Position numbers and translations under genes: made by a program | Shown here: positions 1-8,422 of the stretch, piece by piece | Layout: each line of letters begins with the position of its first letter | Numbering within the stretch: position 1 is the first letter of the stretch | The notes under the pieces: generated by a model | Databases searched by the model: none | What the model saw: only the letters and a program-made list of their open reading frames with translations | What the model was told of the DNA's origin: nothing | Assembly: GCF_013408535.1 (NCBI RefSeq) | Contig: NZ_JACBZA010000001.1 | Coordinates: 1 to 64,000, forward strand | Reading direction: 5' to 3' | DNA length: 64,000 nt | DNA from: Actinopolymorpha cephalotaxi | GTDB taxonomy: Bacteria; Actinomycetota; Actinomycetes; Propionibacteriales; Actinopolymorphaceae

Positions 1-85
1 GTGCGTCGGAGGCGGACGGGTGCGCGCCGGGGGCCGCGGACGGGTGCGCGCCGGGGGCCGCGGACGGGTTGCCGGTGAAGGTCAC
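1..85 (-). CDS. possible 5' end of a leaderless gene with 8-residue repeats (partial)
   Basis: A GTG at 85 opens a frame on the minus strand that stays open to the window edge (28 codons). It starts Met-Thr-Phe-Thr-Gly-Asn and then reads two copies of the octapeptide PSAAPGAH, which is the translation of the 24-bp DNA repeat. CATAAT lies six bases before the GTG, the spacing seen in actinobacterial leaderless promoters. I do not recognise a family. The repeat could equally be low-complexity intergenic DNA, so this call is tentative. Confidence 0.3.
   Translation of the reverse strand, partial: MTFTGNPSAAPGAHPSAAPGAHPSASDA
14..69. repeat. 24-bp tandem repeat, two full copies plus a partial third
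   Basis: The units at 14-37 and 38-61 are identical, and the first eight bases of a third copy follow at 62-69. The unit begins GGACGGGTGCGCGCC. A 24-bp period keeps any reading frame, consistent with a coding repeat on the minus strand. Confidence 0.8.
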
Positions 86-142
86 CGCGGAATTATGGCA
101 GGCCGAAATGTCCGGGGAGACGCTTAAAACGACCAGGAAGAA

Positions 143-197
143 GCGCAAGAACAGTCGTACAAGAGAGGTTGTACGAATCTTCTTGTGCGTCTATTCT
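143..197 (+). promoter_or_regulatory. promoter with overlapping dyad operator of the ArsR-type regulator
   Basis: A perfect inverted repeat TCGTACAA (155-162) / TTGTACGA (169-176) is nested in a longer imperfect dyad, GCGCAAGAA (143-151) / TTCTTGTGC (180-188). TTGTAC at 169-174 can serve as -35 and TATTCT at 192-197 as -10, with 17 bp between them. The ATG at 205 follows the -10 by seven bases, so the transcript is probably leaderless. The right operator arm coincides with the -35, the classic layout for autorepression by an ArsR-family protein. Confidence 0.65.
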
Positions 198-204
198 CGC
201 TCCC

Positions 205-777
205 ATGCCCGACAGCGAACCCACGATCGTCGACTCCCGCGTCCTCGCCGCCATGGCCCACCCGGTGCGCCGCCGGCTCCTCGACCTGTTGAAGGTGGAC
301 GGTCCGGCCACCGCCAGCACACTCGCCCAGAAGACCGGCGAGGCCGTCGGCAACATCAGTCACCACGTTCGCGCCCTGGCCGCGGCCGGGCTGATCGAGG
401 AGGCGCCGGAGCTGGCGAAGGACCGCAGGGAGCGGTGGTGGCGCCGGGCCACGTCGTCGCTGCGCTGGTCCTCGGCCGACTTCGCCGAGGACGCCGCGGG
501 GGACGCGGTGGCCCGGGCCCTCGAGTCGCTCAACCTCGAACGCCAGACCGGGCACGTCCGCCGCTGGGCCGACCAGCCGCAGTCCGAGCAGGAACGCTGG
601 CAGCAGGGCCCGTTCTCGACCGAGGGATGGCTGCGGGTCACCGACGCCGAGCTGGCGGAGTTCGGCAGGGAAATGATCGCGCTGATCGAGAAGTGGGCCG
701 ACCGGGAGGTCCCCGACGACGGGCAGGAACGCGAGACGGTCTTCACGTTCGCGCGAGCGGTACCGGCCCGCCCATGA
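205..777 (+). CDS. ArsR-family winged-helix transcriptional regulator
   Basis: This 190-residue protein starts with a winged helix-turn-helix domain (about residues 10-85). It has the ArsR/HTH_20 pattern MAHPVRRRLLDLL followed by a recognition helix with GNISHHVRAL. The C-terminal half (about 90-190) is a helical region seen in regulators paired with MFS exporters. I chose ATG 205 because a TATTCT -10 lies seven bases upstream and the family homology begins just after it. Its stop overlaps the next gene's start (ATGA), so the two are one operon. The dyad at 143-188 is the likely operator. No metal-binding cysteine pair is visible, so the inducer is probably an organic ligand carried by the adjacent exporter. 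Confidence 0.88.
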   Translation: MPDSEPTIVDSRVLAAMAHPVRRRLLDLLKVDGPATASTLAQKTGEAVGNISHHVRALAAAGLIEEAPELAKDRRERWWRRATSSLRWSSADFAEDAAGDAVARALESLNLERQTGHVRRWADQPQSEQERWQQGPFSTEGWLRVTDAELAEFGREMIALIEKWADREVPDDGQERETVFTFARAVPARP

Positions 778-2082
778 CCACCGCCGAATCGCCCACGTCC
801 ACATCGCCTGCGCCCACCGAATCGCCTGCCGCTGGCCGCCTGGCGGCTCGCCTGGGACTCCTGCGCGACCGGGAGTTCCGGCTGTTGTGGACCGGCGAGA
901 GCGTGAGCAGCCTGGGCAGCTCGGTCACCTCGGTGGCGCTGCCGCTGGTCGCGGTCACCGTTCTGCACGCGCCGCCGCTCGCCGTGAGCGTGCTGGCCGC
1001 GGCGGCCTGGCTGCCGTGGCTGGTCATCGGTCTGCCGGCGGGTGCCTGGGTGGACCGCGGCTCGCGGCGGCGCATCATGCTCGTCGCGGACTGGGTGTCC
1101 ATGGCGGCGTTCCTCAGCGTCCCGGTGGCGGCAGCACTCGGCCGGCTCACCGTGGTCCAGTTGGCCCTGGTCGCGCTGGTCGCCGGCACCGCGAAGGTGT
1201 TCTTCGCCACCGCCTACCGCGCCTACCTGCCCGCGGTCGTCGCGCCCAACCACCTGCTGGAGGCCAACGCCAAGCTGCAGGGCAGCGAACAGGTGGCCAA
1301 CCTCGCCGGCCCGGGCGTAGCTGGTCTCTTCGCGCAGGTCGCGTCGGCGCTGGGTGGTCTGGTGCTGGACGCCGCGACGTTCGCGGTGTCGGCGGTGTGC
1401 CTGACCCGGATGAGGACCACCGAGGAGATCCCGCCCCCGTGCCCGGCGCCGGCTTCGTACGGAGATCCGCGAGGGCCTGGGCCTGGTGGCCCGCGATCCG
1501 TTGCTGCGCGGCCACACGCTCTACGGATGTGCTGCCAACCTGGCATTGACGGGGTACCAGTCGCTGCTGGTGCTGTTCCTCGTCCGCGACGTCGGCCTCA
1601 GTGCCGGTGCGACCGGTGTGCTCATCGCGATCACCAGCGTGGGCGGGATTCTCGGCGCCACGGTGGCCCGGCGGCTCGCGACGCGGCTCGGCAGTGCACG
1701 CGTCGTCCTGCTGGGCAAGGTCGGGTTGGCACCACTCGGGCTGTTGATCCCGTGCGCAGACCGCGGATTCGGCCTGGTGCTGTTCGCCCTCGCCAGCGTG
1801 GCGATCGTGGCGGGGGTCGTGGCCGGCAACGTCGTCTTCGCGGGTTTCATGCAGAGCTACGTGCCGACCGAGCTGCTGGGCCGGGTCTCCACCAGCGTTC
1901 AGGTCGTCAACTTCGGCGCCATTCCGCTGGGTGCGCTGCTCGCGGGCGTTCTGGGCAACGCTTTCGGCGTACGGACCGCACTGTGGGCGATGCTCGGAGT
2001 CTTCGCGCTCAGTGGGGTGATCCTGCTGGCCACTCCGCTGCGCCGACTGCGGGACCTGCCGGCCGGACGGCTGGGAGAGTGA
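774..2082 (+). pseudogene. MFS-type drug/metabolite exporter, broken by a frameshift
   Basis: Two adjacent frames together make one normal MFS exporter of about 436 residues. The first runs from ATG 774 to about 1435, with 'LRDREFRLLWTGESVSSLG' and a 'WVDRGSRRR' loop between TM2 and TM3. The second frame picks up at about 1474 with Arg-Thr-Glu-Ile-Arg-Glu-Gly and runs through the last five or six helices to 2082. The shift lies in the C-rich stretch 1435-1474 and equals one extra base or two missing bases. Read without correction, the first frame continues to 2141 as an Arg/Pro/Gly-rich tail unlike a transporter. The ATG overlaps the regulator's stop. It is either a real inactivating mutation or a sequencing error in a G/C run. 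I cannot tell which. Confidence 0.8.
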
Positions 2083-2137
2083 ACGCCACGTCCGTTACCC
2101 GCCAGCGCTTCCCCGGAATGCACAGGACGCTTGGACG

Positions 2138-2749
2138 GTGAACGACTGCTTCCACGGGATCGTCGACCGGTTCGCCTCGTCCAGCGCGGAGTTCGCACGA
2201 CGGTTGCGGCTCGTTCGGCCGGAGCAGTGGAGCGGCCCGACGCCCTGTGCGGAGTGGAACGTCCGTCACCTGGTCAATCACATGGCCGGTGGAAACCTCA
2301 ACTATGTAAGGCTTCTGGAAGGCGGAACCGGTGCGGACTTCCTCCGGCGCCGTGACCAGGACGTGCTGGGCGACGACCCTATCGAGGCGTACGACCGATC
2401 GGTGCGGACCTGCGTCGCGGCGTTCTCCCGACCTGGCGTGCTGCGGCGCACTCTCGACTATCCGCTGGGAGAGGTGACCGCGCGACAGGCGCTGGCGGTA
2501 CGGGTCACCGACTCCACCGTGCACACCTGGGACCTGGCCCATGCTCTTGACGTGGACGACAGTCTCGATCCCGGCCTGGTCGCCTGGATCGAGGAGAACC
2601 TCGACGCGATCTATGCCGGTCTTGCCGAAACCCCCACCGCGTCCCGGGGGAGCGGGCGGTTCTTCGCCGCTCCCGAGGGCAGACTCCCCGACGACGCGTC
2701 GCGGCAGGACCGGCTGTTGCACCGCATGGGCCGAAGCGCCACCGGGTGA
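2138..2749 (+). CDS. DinB/maleylpyruvate isomerase-type metal-binding protein (TIGR03086-like)
   Basis: This 203-residue four-helix-bundle protein belongs to the mycothiol-dependent maleylpyruvate isomerase N-terminal superfamily. It shows the opening 'ARRLRLVRPEQWSGPTPC-AEW', the histidine segment 'VRHLVNHMAGG', and the C-terminal 'STVHTWDLAHAL' that supplies the other metal-binding histidine. Such proteins bind a divalent metal and act as thiol-dependent isomerases or transferases, but the substrate cannot be predicted. The start is GTG 2138 with no strong ribosome binding site. It lies 55 bases after the exporter and may be transcribed with it. Confidence 0.8.
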   Translation: MNDCFHGIVDRFASSSAEFARRLRLVRPEQWSGPTPCAEWNVRHLVNHMAGGNLNYVRLLEGGTGADFLRRRDQDVLGDDPIEAYDRSVRTCVAAFSRPGVLRRTLDYPLGEVTARQALAVRVTDSTVHTWDLAHALDVDDSLDPGLVAWIEENLDAIYAGLAETPTASRGSGRFFAAPEGRLPDDASRQDRLLHRMGRSATG

Positions 2750-2795
2750 CATATCCGGTCGCCTCGCCTCCGGCGCGTGTGCGAGGGTCGGCGGC

Positions 2796-3593
2796 ATGGA
2801 CCAGCACACGACCGTCAACCAGGCAATGTGGAACGAGCTCGCTCCGCTGCACGCGGCGTCGGACTACTACGACGTGGAGTCGTTCCTGCGCGGGAAGAGC
2901 ACGCTCGGCGCGCTCGAGCTGGCCGAGGTCGGTGACGTCACCGGCAAACGGCTGCTGCACCTGATGTGCCACTTCGGCATGGACACCCTGTCGTGGGTAC
3001 GCGAGGGCGCGCAGGTCACCGGCGTCGACTTCTCCGAGGAGGCGATCGGGATCGCCCGTGACCTCGCCACCCGGACGAACACCGAGGCCGAGTTCGTGGT
3101 CTGCGACGTGCTCGCCGCGGCCGACCACCTGAACGACACCTACGACGTGGTCTTCTTGTCCAAGGGCGTGCTGATGTGGATCGGCGACCTGGACGCGTGG
3201 GCGGCGACCTGCGCGCGACTCCTCCGCCCGGGCGGCGTGCTCTACGTGCTCGACTACCACCCGCTGGCGATGGCGCTGTCGGAGTCCGGCAGTGCGGAGG
3301 GTGGCCTGACCCTGCACGGCAGCTACTTCGGCCGAGCGGACCCGACCGTCGTCGTCAAGGACGGCTCGTACGCGGTGTCCGACGCCGGCATGGCACACCA
3401 GGAGTCGCGGGAGTGGACCCACACGCTGGGGGAGGTGGTGACCGCCGTCGCCCGCGCCGGAATCACGATCGAGTTCCTGCACGAGTTCCCGGCCCGGGCA
3501 GGTGGCATGCCGATGCCGAACCTCGACCGCGACGGCGTTCGCGACGAACTTCCCGCGATGTTCTCGGTCCGGGCCGTACGCGCGGGAGGGTAG
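2796..3593 (+). CDS. class I SAM-dependent methyltransferase
   Basis: A 265-residue protein with a Rossmann-type methyltransferase fold. Motif I is 'LLHLMCHFGMDTLSW' (about residues 53-67), followed by the acidic 'VTGVDFS' that binds the SAM ribose. Later come the 'YDVVFLSKGVLMWI' strand and 'LLRPGGVLYVLDYHP'. The Cys-His-Phe-Gly in motif I replaces the usual D/E-x-G-x-G pattern but is common in this actinobacterial subfamily. The substrate is unknown. ATG 2796 was chosen because family similarity starts at 'QAMWNELAPLH' and GAGGG lies about ten bases upstream. A hairpin terminator candidate follows immediately. Confidence 0.85.
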   Translation: MDQHTTVNQAMWNELAPLHAASDYYDVESFLRGKSTLGALELAEVGDVTGKRLLHLMCHFGMDTLSWVREGAQVTGVDFSEEAIGIARDLATRTNTEAEFVVCDVLAAADHLNDTYDVVFLSKGVLMWIGDLDAWAATCARLLRPGGVLYVLDYHPLAMALSESGSAEGGLTLHGSYFGRADPTVVVKDGSYAVSDAGMAHQESREWTHTLGEVVTAVARAGITIEFLHEFPARAGGMPMPNLDRDGVRDELPAMFSVRAVRAGG

Positions 3594-3603
3594 TTTACTG
3601 TTG

Positions 3604-3640
3604 AAAGTAAGGGCGTTTGGCCAACGGGCGCCCTACCTTT
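3604..3640 (+). terminator. candidate hairpin terminator after the methyltransferase
   Basis: AAAGTAAGGGCG (3604-3615) and CGCCCTACCTTT (3629-3640) form a 12-bp stem with two central mismatches and a 13-base loop. It starts eleven bases after the methyltransferase stop and ends in a short T run. In a high-G+C genome this is a reasonable intrinsic terminator. Confidence 0.5.
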
Positions 3641-3671
3641 CGGCCCTGAGCCGCGCGTAGGGTGGCCTGTT

Positions 3672-4745
3672 GTGGAGCGCTCTCCCGGGCTCCGACGAGC
3701 TGGAATCGTTGGGCTGCAGATCCTCGTCGTTGCGGCCGCCTTCTACGGAACGGCGCAACTGGGGCTGATGGTCGGCCTGGTCGACGGACAGATCAGCCCA
3801 TTCTGGCCGCCCACCGGAATCGCATTGGTCGGTTTGCTGCTCTTCGGCCCCCGGGTGTGGCCCGGAGTTCTCCTCGGTGCCCTCATCCAGGAGGGGACCC
3901 ATGACCCCGCAGCCGCCGCCCTGCCCACTGCCGCTGGAACCACGCTCGCGTGCCTGACTGCGTACTGGGCACTACGCAAGGTCGGCTTCCGGACCGAACT
4001 GGACCGGCTGCGGGATGCGCTCGCGCTGGTGTTCCTCGCCGCGTTCGGCGGCATGCTCATCAGCTCGACCATCGGCACCGTGGTCCGGATAGCTGTCGGT
4101 CTCAGCGAGCCCAGCTACTTCCTGCCGACGTGGCTGACCTGGTGGACCGGCGACGCTATGGGCATCCTCATCGTCGCGCCGCTGCTGCTGACTCTCGCGC
4201 GGATCCCCTGGCGGCAGAGGATCCGCACGGGCACGCTGCTGGAGATCCTCGTGCTGTTGGCCGCCACATTCGTGGTCGTGCTGACGGGTGCGCGGATGTT
4301 CGGCATCCTCTTCCTGGCATTTCCACTGCTGGTCTGGGCTGCGTGGAGGTTCCAGCTGCCGGGGGCCGCTCCGGTGGCGCTGCTCGCCTCGGCGGACGCG
4401 ATCTACGCGGCGGTGCACGCCATCGGGCCGTTCGCCGGACGTAGCTTGTTCGACACCATGGTGATCCTGCAGATGTTCGATGGGGCGGTCGCCCTGACCG
4501 GGCTGCTGCTGTCCGTCGCCATCATCGAGCGAGACCGGGCGAGACAGGAGATCGAACGCACCTGTGAGCGGCTGGGGGAGGTGCTCGACCACTTCGACCG
4601 CAGCGCAGACTCGTTGCGGGCGGCACCACAGACCTCGGAGCAGCGGGCTGTGCTGCGGGAGTCGCATCGGCCGAAAAAGGTCGAAGGACCCCCGTACAGC
4701 AGCCCGGGTGGCCCTTCCCCGCCTGTCAACGGTTGGTTGCGCTGA
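3672..4745 (+). CDS. MASE1-domain integral membrane sensor without an output domain
   Basis: A 357-residue polytopic membrane protein with about eight to ten hydrophobic helices up to residue 280. It shows hallmark MASE1 features: the early 'ISPFWPPTGIALVGLLLFG' segment and 'TWWTGDAMGILIVAPLLL'. MASE1 is normally the N-terminal input of histidine kinases or diguanylate cyclases. Here the protein ends after 'ERDRARQEIERTCERLGEVL', a short coiled-coil linker, and a 50-residue Pro/Gly-rich tail, with no GGDEF, EAL or kinase domain. It starts at GTG 3672. TAGGGT (3658-3663) eight bases upstream could be a leaderless -10. The ligand and partner are unknown. Confidence 0.8.
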   Translation: MERSPGLRRAGIVGLQILVVAAAFYGTAQLGLMVGLVDGQISPFWPPTGIALVGLLLFGPRVWPGVLLGALIQEGTHDPAAAALPTAAGTTLACLTAYWALRKVGFRTELDRLRDALALVFLAAFGGMLISSTIGTVVRIAVGLSEPSYFLPTWLTWWTGDAMGILIVAPLLLTLARIPWRQRIRTGTLLEILVLLAATFVVVLTGARMFGILFLAFPLLVWAAWRFQLPGAAPVALLASADAIYAAVHAIGPFAGRSLFDTMVILQMFDGAVALTGLLLSVAIIERDRARQEIERTCERLGEVLDHFDRSADSLRAAPQTSEQRAVLRESHRPKKVEGPPYSSPGGPSPPVNGWLR

Positions 4746-4787
4746 CAGGAGAGGCCAACCACCAGTGCTCGAAGGGAGCGGGACTCG

Positions 4788-5429
4788 ATGACGACGACAG
4801 CCGCCGAGAAGGTCGTCAACGGCGTGGACGCAGGCAGGTTATTCCAGACCATCACCGCGATCGAACAGGATCCGGCGATCGCGAAGTTCAACTTCCGGCT
4901 CAGCAACTTCTGGGTCCATGGTGCACACAACCGGGCGGTCGTCGCCGACTTCGACGGCGCCCGTACGACACACCGCAGGGACAAGACGTACTTCGTCTAC
5001 GACAAGGACGAACACCCGGCACTGCTCGGTGAGGACCGGGGCGCGAACCCGGTGGAGTACCTCCTCGCCGGACTGGCCGGATGTGTCACCACCACGCTCG
5101 TCTACCACGCGGCGGCCCGGGGGATCACCCTCACCAGGGTGGACGCCGAACTCGACGGCGACATCGACCTGCGGGGACTGCTCGGCATGTCGGAGGAGGT
5201 TCGTCCCGGCTACCAGAGCATCCGGATGACGCTGCACGTCGAGGGGGACGCCAGCAGGGAGGAGCTCGCCGATCTGGTACGCCTCGCCGAACGCCGCTCG
5301 CCGGTGGCCGACGTCGTGATGCACGGCACGCCGTTGCGTCTCACCCTCGCCGACCAGGACGGGAACAAGGGCGGGCCCCCGAAGAAGAACATCCCGGCGC
5401 AGGAGACTTCTGAGCGCGGCGCCCGGTAG
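4788..5429 (+). CDS. OsmC-family protein
   Basis: A 213-residue OsmC/Ohr superfamily protein, a thiol-dependent peroxide-stress fold. The diagnostic stretch is 'GANPVEYLLAGLAGCVTTTL' (about residues 85-104). Its cysteine is the C-terminal of the two redox cysteines in OsmC, on the central helix. The first catalytic cysteine of OsmC/Ohr is not evident at the expected upstream position ('TYFVYDKDEHP'), so peroxidase activity is uncertain and a one-Cys OsmC-like role is possible. The C-terminal tail is basic ('GGPPKKNIPA'). It starts at ATG 4788 behind GGAGCGGG and is convergent with the decayed DUF222 gene. Confidence 0.85.
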   Translation: MTTTAAEKVVNGVDAGRLFQTITAIEQDPAIAKFNFRLSNFWVHGAHNRAVVADFDGARTTHRRDKTYFVYDKDEHPALLGEDRGANPVEYLLAGLAGCVTTTLVYHAAARGITLTRVDAELDGDIDLRGLLGMSEEVRPGYQSIRMTLHVEGDASREELADLVRLAERRSPVADVVMHGTPLRLTLADQDGNKGGPPKKNIPAQETSERGAR

Positions 5430-5477
5430 CCGGTAGGTGGGTGAACCGGCCGGAGGGTGAGCCGAGGCGGTTCGTTC

Positions 5478-7444
5478 TCAGAACGGTGGCAGGTCGTCGT
5501 CGGCCGACCGCGCTCCGGCGGTGGCCATCGCCTCGTCGACGGCTGGGTCGGTGAGGGACGGTGCGCTGCTGCGGTAGTGCCGGCCGAACGGATCGGTGAG
5601 GGTGTGTTCGCCGGGCCCGGTCTGCTTGAGTTTCCAGTCCCGTTCGGTTTTCGCCTTGTGGTGGCGTGGGCACAGGGGTGCGATGTTGTCCACGGAGGTT
5701 TCTCCACCGTCGGCGTACTCGGTGTTGTGGTCCAGGTGACACGTCGCCGCAGGACGTCTGCAGGTGGTCCACACACAGCGCTGGTCGCGGGCATGCACCA
5801 GCTCGGCCTGCAGCCCCCGCAGGAACCTCGCCGGGATCGGATGGAGGTGAAGTAGGCGCCCGGTGACCGGATGGGTGACCCCGACACTGAAGCGGGCTTC
5901 GGGATTGTCGAGGTGGTTCGCCACGATCCGGCGAGCAACCTCGGTGATGACGGGCCCGACTCCGCCGAGCTCACCGGGCCGGGTGGACAACCCCATCAGG
6001 GTGGTCAACGGTATGTTCAGCTGCACCTTGGCGCGCGTCTTGATCGGACCCCAGCTCGGCTGCGAAGAGGTCCACGGCGGCGGTGGTGGCGGTGGAATTG
6101 TCTGCCGGCCGATCAGGCCGACCCGGCGGTTCAGGTGGATCAGGTGGGTCGGGCTGTCCCGGCGGCTCGGCGTTGCGGGCTGGGGCCTGGTGGGCGGCGG
6201 TGTCGTGGACTCGGACGCCGTTCATCGCGGCCGCACCACACACACTGCAGCTGGCCACCGGTGCGGGAGAACAGTTCCCACACTCACACCAGCTGTCGTG
6301 CAGATCGTGGTCGGGGAACCGGTGCACGGCACAGCGCCCCAACTCGTCCTGGTCGGTGTCTCCCTACGCCCGCTCGCTCTCGGGCTGGGCGTCGTCTCGG
6401 GCTCGCGGCTCGTCTTCGGGCTGCTCGCGCGTCGTCCTGCTCCTGCGGAGACTCGGCTTCCGCGGGGCGCTGCTCAGAGTCGCCCTGGACCTGTTCCTCC
6501 GACTGCTGCTCGGACTCACCTTCTGCCGGCGTCTGGTCGTCGGCCTCGGTGCCGGCCCGCCCGTGTGGGGCGGTGTCCTGGACGGCCTGGTTGTCGCCCT
6601 GGTCGGTGGTGGCTGTGGGGGCGGAACAGTCAACGAGGTCGGCGGTGCCGCTGAGCAGGGAGAAGGCGATGTCCGCACGGAGTTGGCTCAGCTTGCGCGG
6701 GTCGCCGGCGGACTTCACGGCACGTGCGATCGCGTCGATGTAGCCGTACGCCTCCGCGGCCTGGTCAGCGGACAGGCCACGGATCGCGAGGTCGGCGACC
6801 CCGTCGACAGCCGGCCAGATCGCGACGTTCCGCCCCGTCCGCGCGGCGCGGTGCCGTTTACCGGCAGCCTCGGGGTCAGCTTTCACGACCTCGGCCTCGA
6901 CCTTGGCCCGCAACAGCCCGCCCCGAAGTTCCAGCACCTTGGGGAAGATCGCGTCCTCGATCGCACCCCACAGGTCGGGTTTGGCGTCGGTGATCCGGTC
7001 CACGATCGCCCGCACGTCGGTGACCTCCAGCCCACCGGACGCCAGCGCTGCTCGTGTCCGGGGCAGGCGGGGCAGGGTGAGGGCCAGTGCCAGGTACCAG
7101 CTGGCGCGGTAACCGGACCACCGCAGCAGCGGTTCCAGGACGGCCTGGGTCATCGGGTCCATCTCGGCACTGCGCTGCGCCGGGTCATCGGGCATACCGG
7201 GGTCGGCGTAGGCCAGCTCGTTCACCTCCGACAGACACTCGGCCTCCGCCCAGCCGATCAACCGCCGCCACGCCCTGGCCCGCTCCTCCACCTCCAACCC
7301 GTTACACACCCCGCGATCCACCGAAGCCAGCAACACCGCAAGCCGCGGCCCACCCGCCACATCAGCAAACCCATCCGGCAGCACCCGACGGCGACCCGGA
7401 CCATCACCCGGATCGTCGCCGAAGTATCCACCGCCGTCGCTCAT
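5478..7444 (-). pseudogene. DUF222/HNH endonuclease (13E12 repeat family), multiply broken
   Basis: The N-terminal DUF222 domain reads from ATG 7444 and is intact through the Gln/Glu-rich linker. The frame then changes at about 6430, where the acidic linker (EQPEDEPRARDDAQPES) continues in another frame. That frame meets a TAG at 6364-6366 and resumes with a Cys-rich segment (CECGNC, CSVCG). A further frame change somewhere between about 6030 and 6110 leads to the C-terminal HNH domain, which ends at 5478. The HNH core itself is intact (CVWTTC, CHLDHNTEYADGG, LCPRHHKAK). Two frameshifts and a stop argue for genuine decay. The intact relative at 60643-62802 shows the expected full-length layout. 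Confidence 0.82.
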
Positions 7445-7451
7445 GTGTTCG

Positions 7452-7506
7452 AGTCTACCCGACAAGATCAGCTCAGGCGTGCGGGAAACCCCTTACCCAC
7501 AAGGAA
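7452..7506 (-). promoter_or_regulatory. conserved leaderless promoter of the DUF222 gene
   Basis: On the minus strand, TAGACT (7457-7452) precedes the ATG at 7444 by seven bases (CGAACAC). A block reading TTCCTTGTGGGTAAGGGGTT lies at 7506-7487. Nearly the same arrangement (TTCCCTTGTGGACAACGGGTT, then TAGAGT-TCGAAC-ATG) precedes the intact DUF222 gene at 60643. This suggests a mobile-style unit that carries its own promoter. Confidence 0.55.
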
Positions 7507-7650
7507 GATCGACGTCAATCTGACGTTGCGCGAACGTCGAAGTGAGGAATTGCTCGGCCGAGCGACGTCGAGTCACGAGTCGGGTGGCTACTACAGACGT
7601 GCCCTGGGCGGGCGCGTCTGGTGGAAGGTCGCCTGAGTGGCGACCGCGGG

Positions 7651-8148
7651 TCACACGATCGGGCGGAGCCGCCCGGTGTCCACGTCGTACAGGAAGCCGC
7701 CCACGGCGACCGAGTCGGGAATCAGCGGATGCGCGCGCACGCGGGCCACGTCGTCGCGCAGCTGGCTCTCCTGGTCGGCGATCGCACCGAACGTCTCCCA
7801 CGTGGCGTCCTGCCCGCTCGCCTCGCCGACCCGGGCACGCAGCTCGGCCTCGGTGGCCGAGGCCATCGCGCAGCGGGTGTGCGGAATCACCAGAATCCGC
7901 TCGACCTTCAGCAGATTGACGCCCAGGATGAGCGCCAGCAGCGCCTGGTGGGTGACTCGTCCGCCGGGGTTGCGCACCATCTTGGCGTCGCCGGGCCGCA
8001 GGCCCAGCAGGCCGAGGGGGTCGATGCGGGAGTCCATGCAGGTGACGAGCCCGACGCCCGCGTGGGCGAACCCGTCGAATCCCGCGAGCTGGAAGTCGTC
8101 GGCATAACGCGCGTTGGCGGCGAGCAGGTCGTCGAAAGCACCGGTCAT
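7651..8148 (-). CDS. beta-class carbonic anhydrase
   Basis: A 165-residue beta-carbonic anhydrase catalysing CO2/bicarbonate interconversion in the cytoplasm. Zinc ligands and the catalytic dyad are visible: Cys37, Asp39 and Arg41 in 'TCMDSRID', and His90 and Cys93 in 'PHTRC'. The 'NPGGRVT' segment after residue 60 is also typical. The length matches the short actinobacterial type. TAACGT (minus strand, 8161-8156) lies seven bases before ATG 8148, indicating a leaderless transcript. It may supply bicarbonate for carboxylases. No partner gene is adjacent. Confidence 0.92.
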   Translation of the reverse strand: MTGAFDDLLAANARYADDFQLAGFDGFAHAGVGLVTCMDSRIDPLGLLGLRPGDAKMVRNPGGRVTHQALLALILGVNLLKVERILVIPHTRCAMASATEAELRARVGEASGQDATWETFGAIADQESQLRDDVARVRAHPLIPDSVAVGGFLYDVDTGRLRPIV

Positions 8149-8196
8149 ACCCGCGACGTTAGGCCGTGTGCCTGCGGTCCGGGCAGGCAGGTCCGC

Positions 8197-8319
8197 TCAA
8201 CGCGCTCGGATCGGGCCGCGCTCGATGATCGACCGTGCCTCATCCAGGGGCAACCGGGGTGGGACGTAGCGCGGGTCGCCCCAGGCGCCGACCGGTGAGA
8301 TGTCCAGGCCGTATCGCAT
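8197..8319 (-). pseudogene. relic of an LLM-class flavin-dependent oxidoreductase (40-codon remnant)
   Basis: A short frame from ATG 8319 to TGA 8197 begins Met-Arg-Tyr-Gly-Leu-Asp-Ile and continues PVGAWGDPR, which looks like the first beta strand of luciferase-like (LLM) flavin oxidoreductases. After about 20 residues it jumps to PLDEARSIIERGPIRAR, resembling the extreme C-terminus of the same family. The roughly 250 residues between are missing, as expected after an in-frame internal deletion. The family assignment rests on short motifs from memory. Confidence 0.4.
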
Positions 8320-8422
8320 CGCGTCCTCCGGATTCGTCGGTTCGTCGGTTCGGAGGTGCGGACGCTACGACCGACCACCGACAGGCCGGTTCCGCAGCCG
8401 CGTGCGGTACCACCACATCGCG

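Noticed and set aside
69-773. Upstream extension of the MFS frame back to position 69
   Set aside because: It is Arg/Gly-rich and lies entirely over the ArsR-type regulator. ATG 774 overlaps the regulator's stop and starts the conserved MFS sequence.
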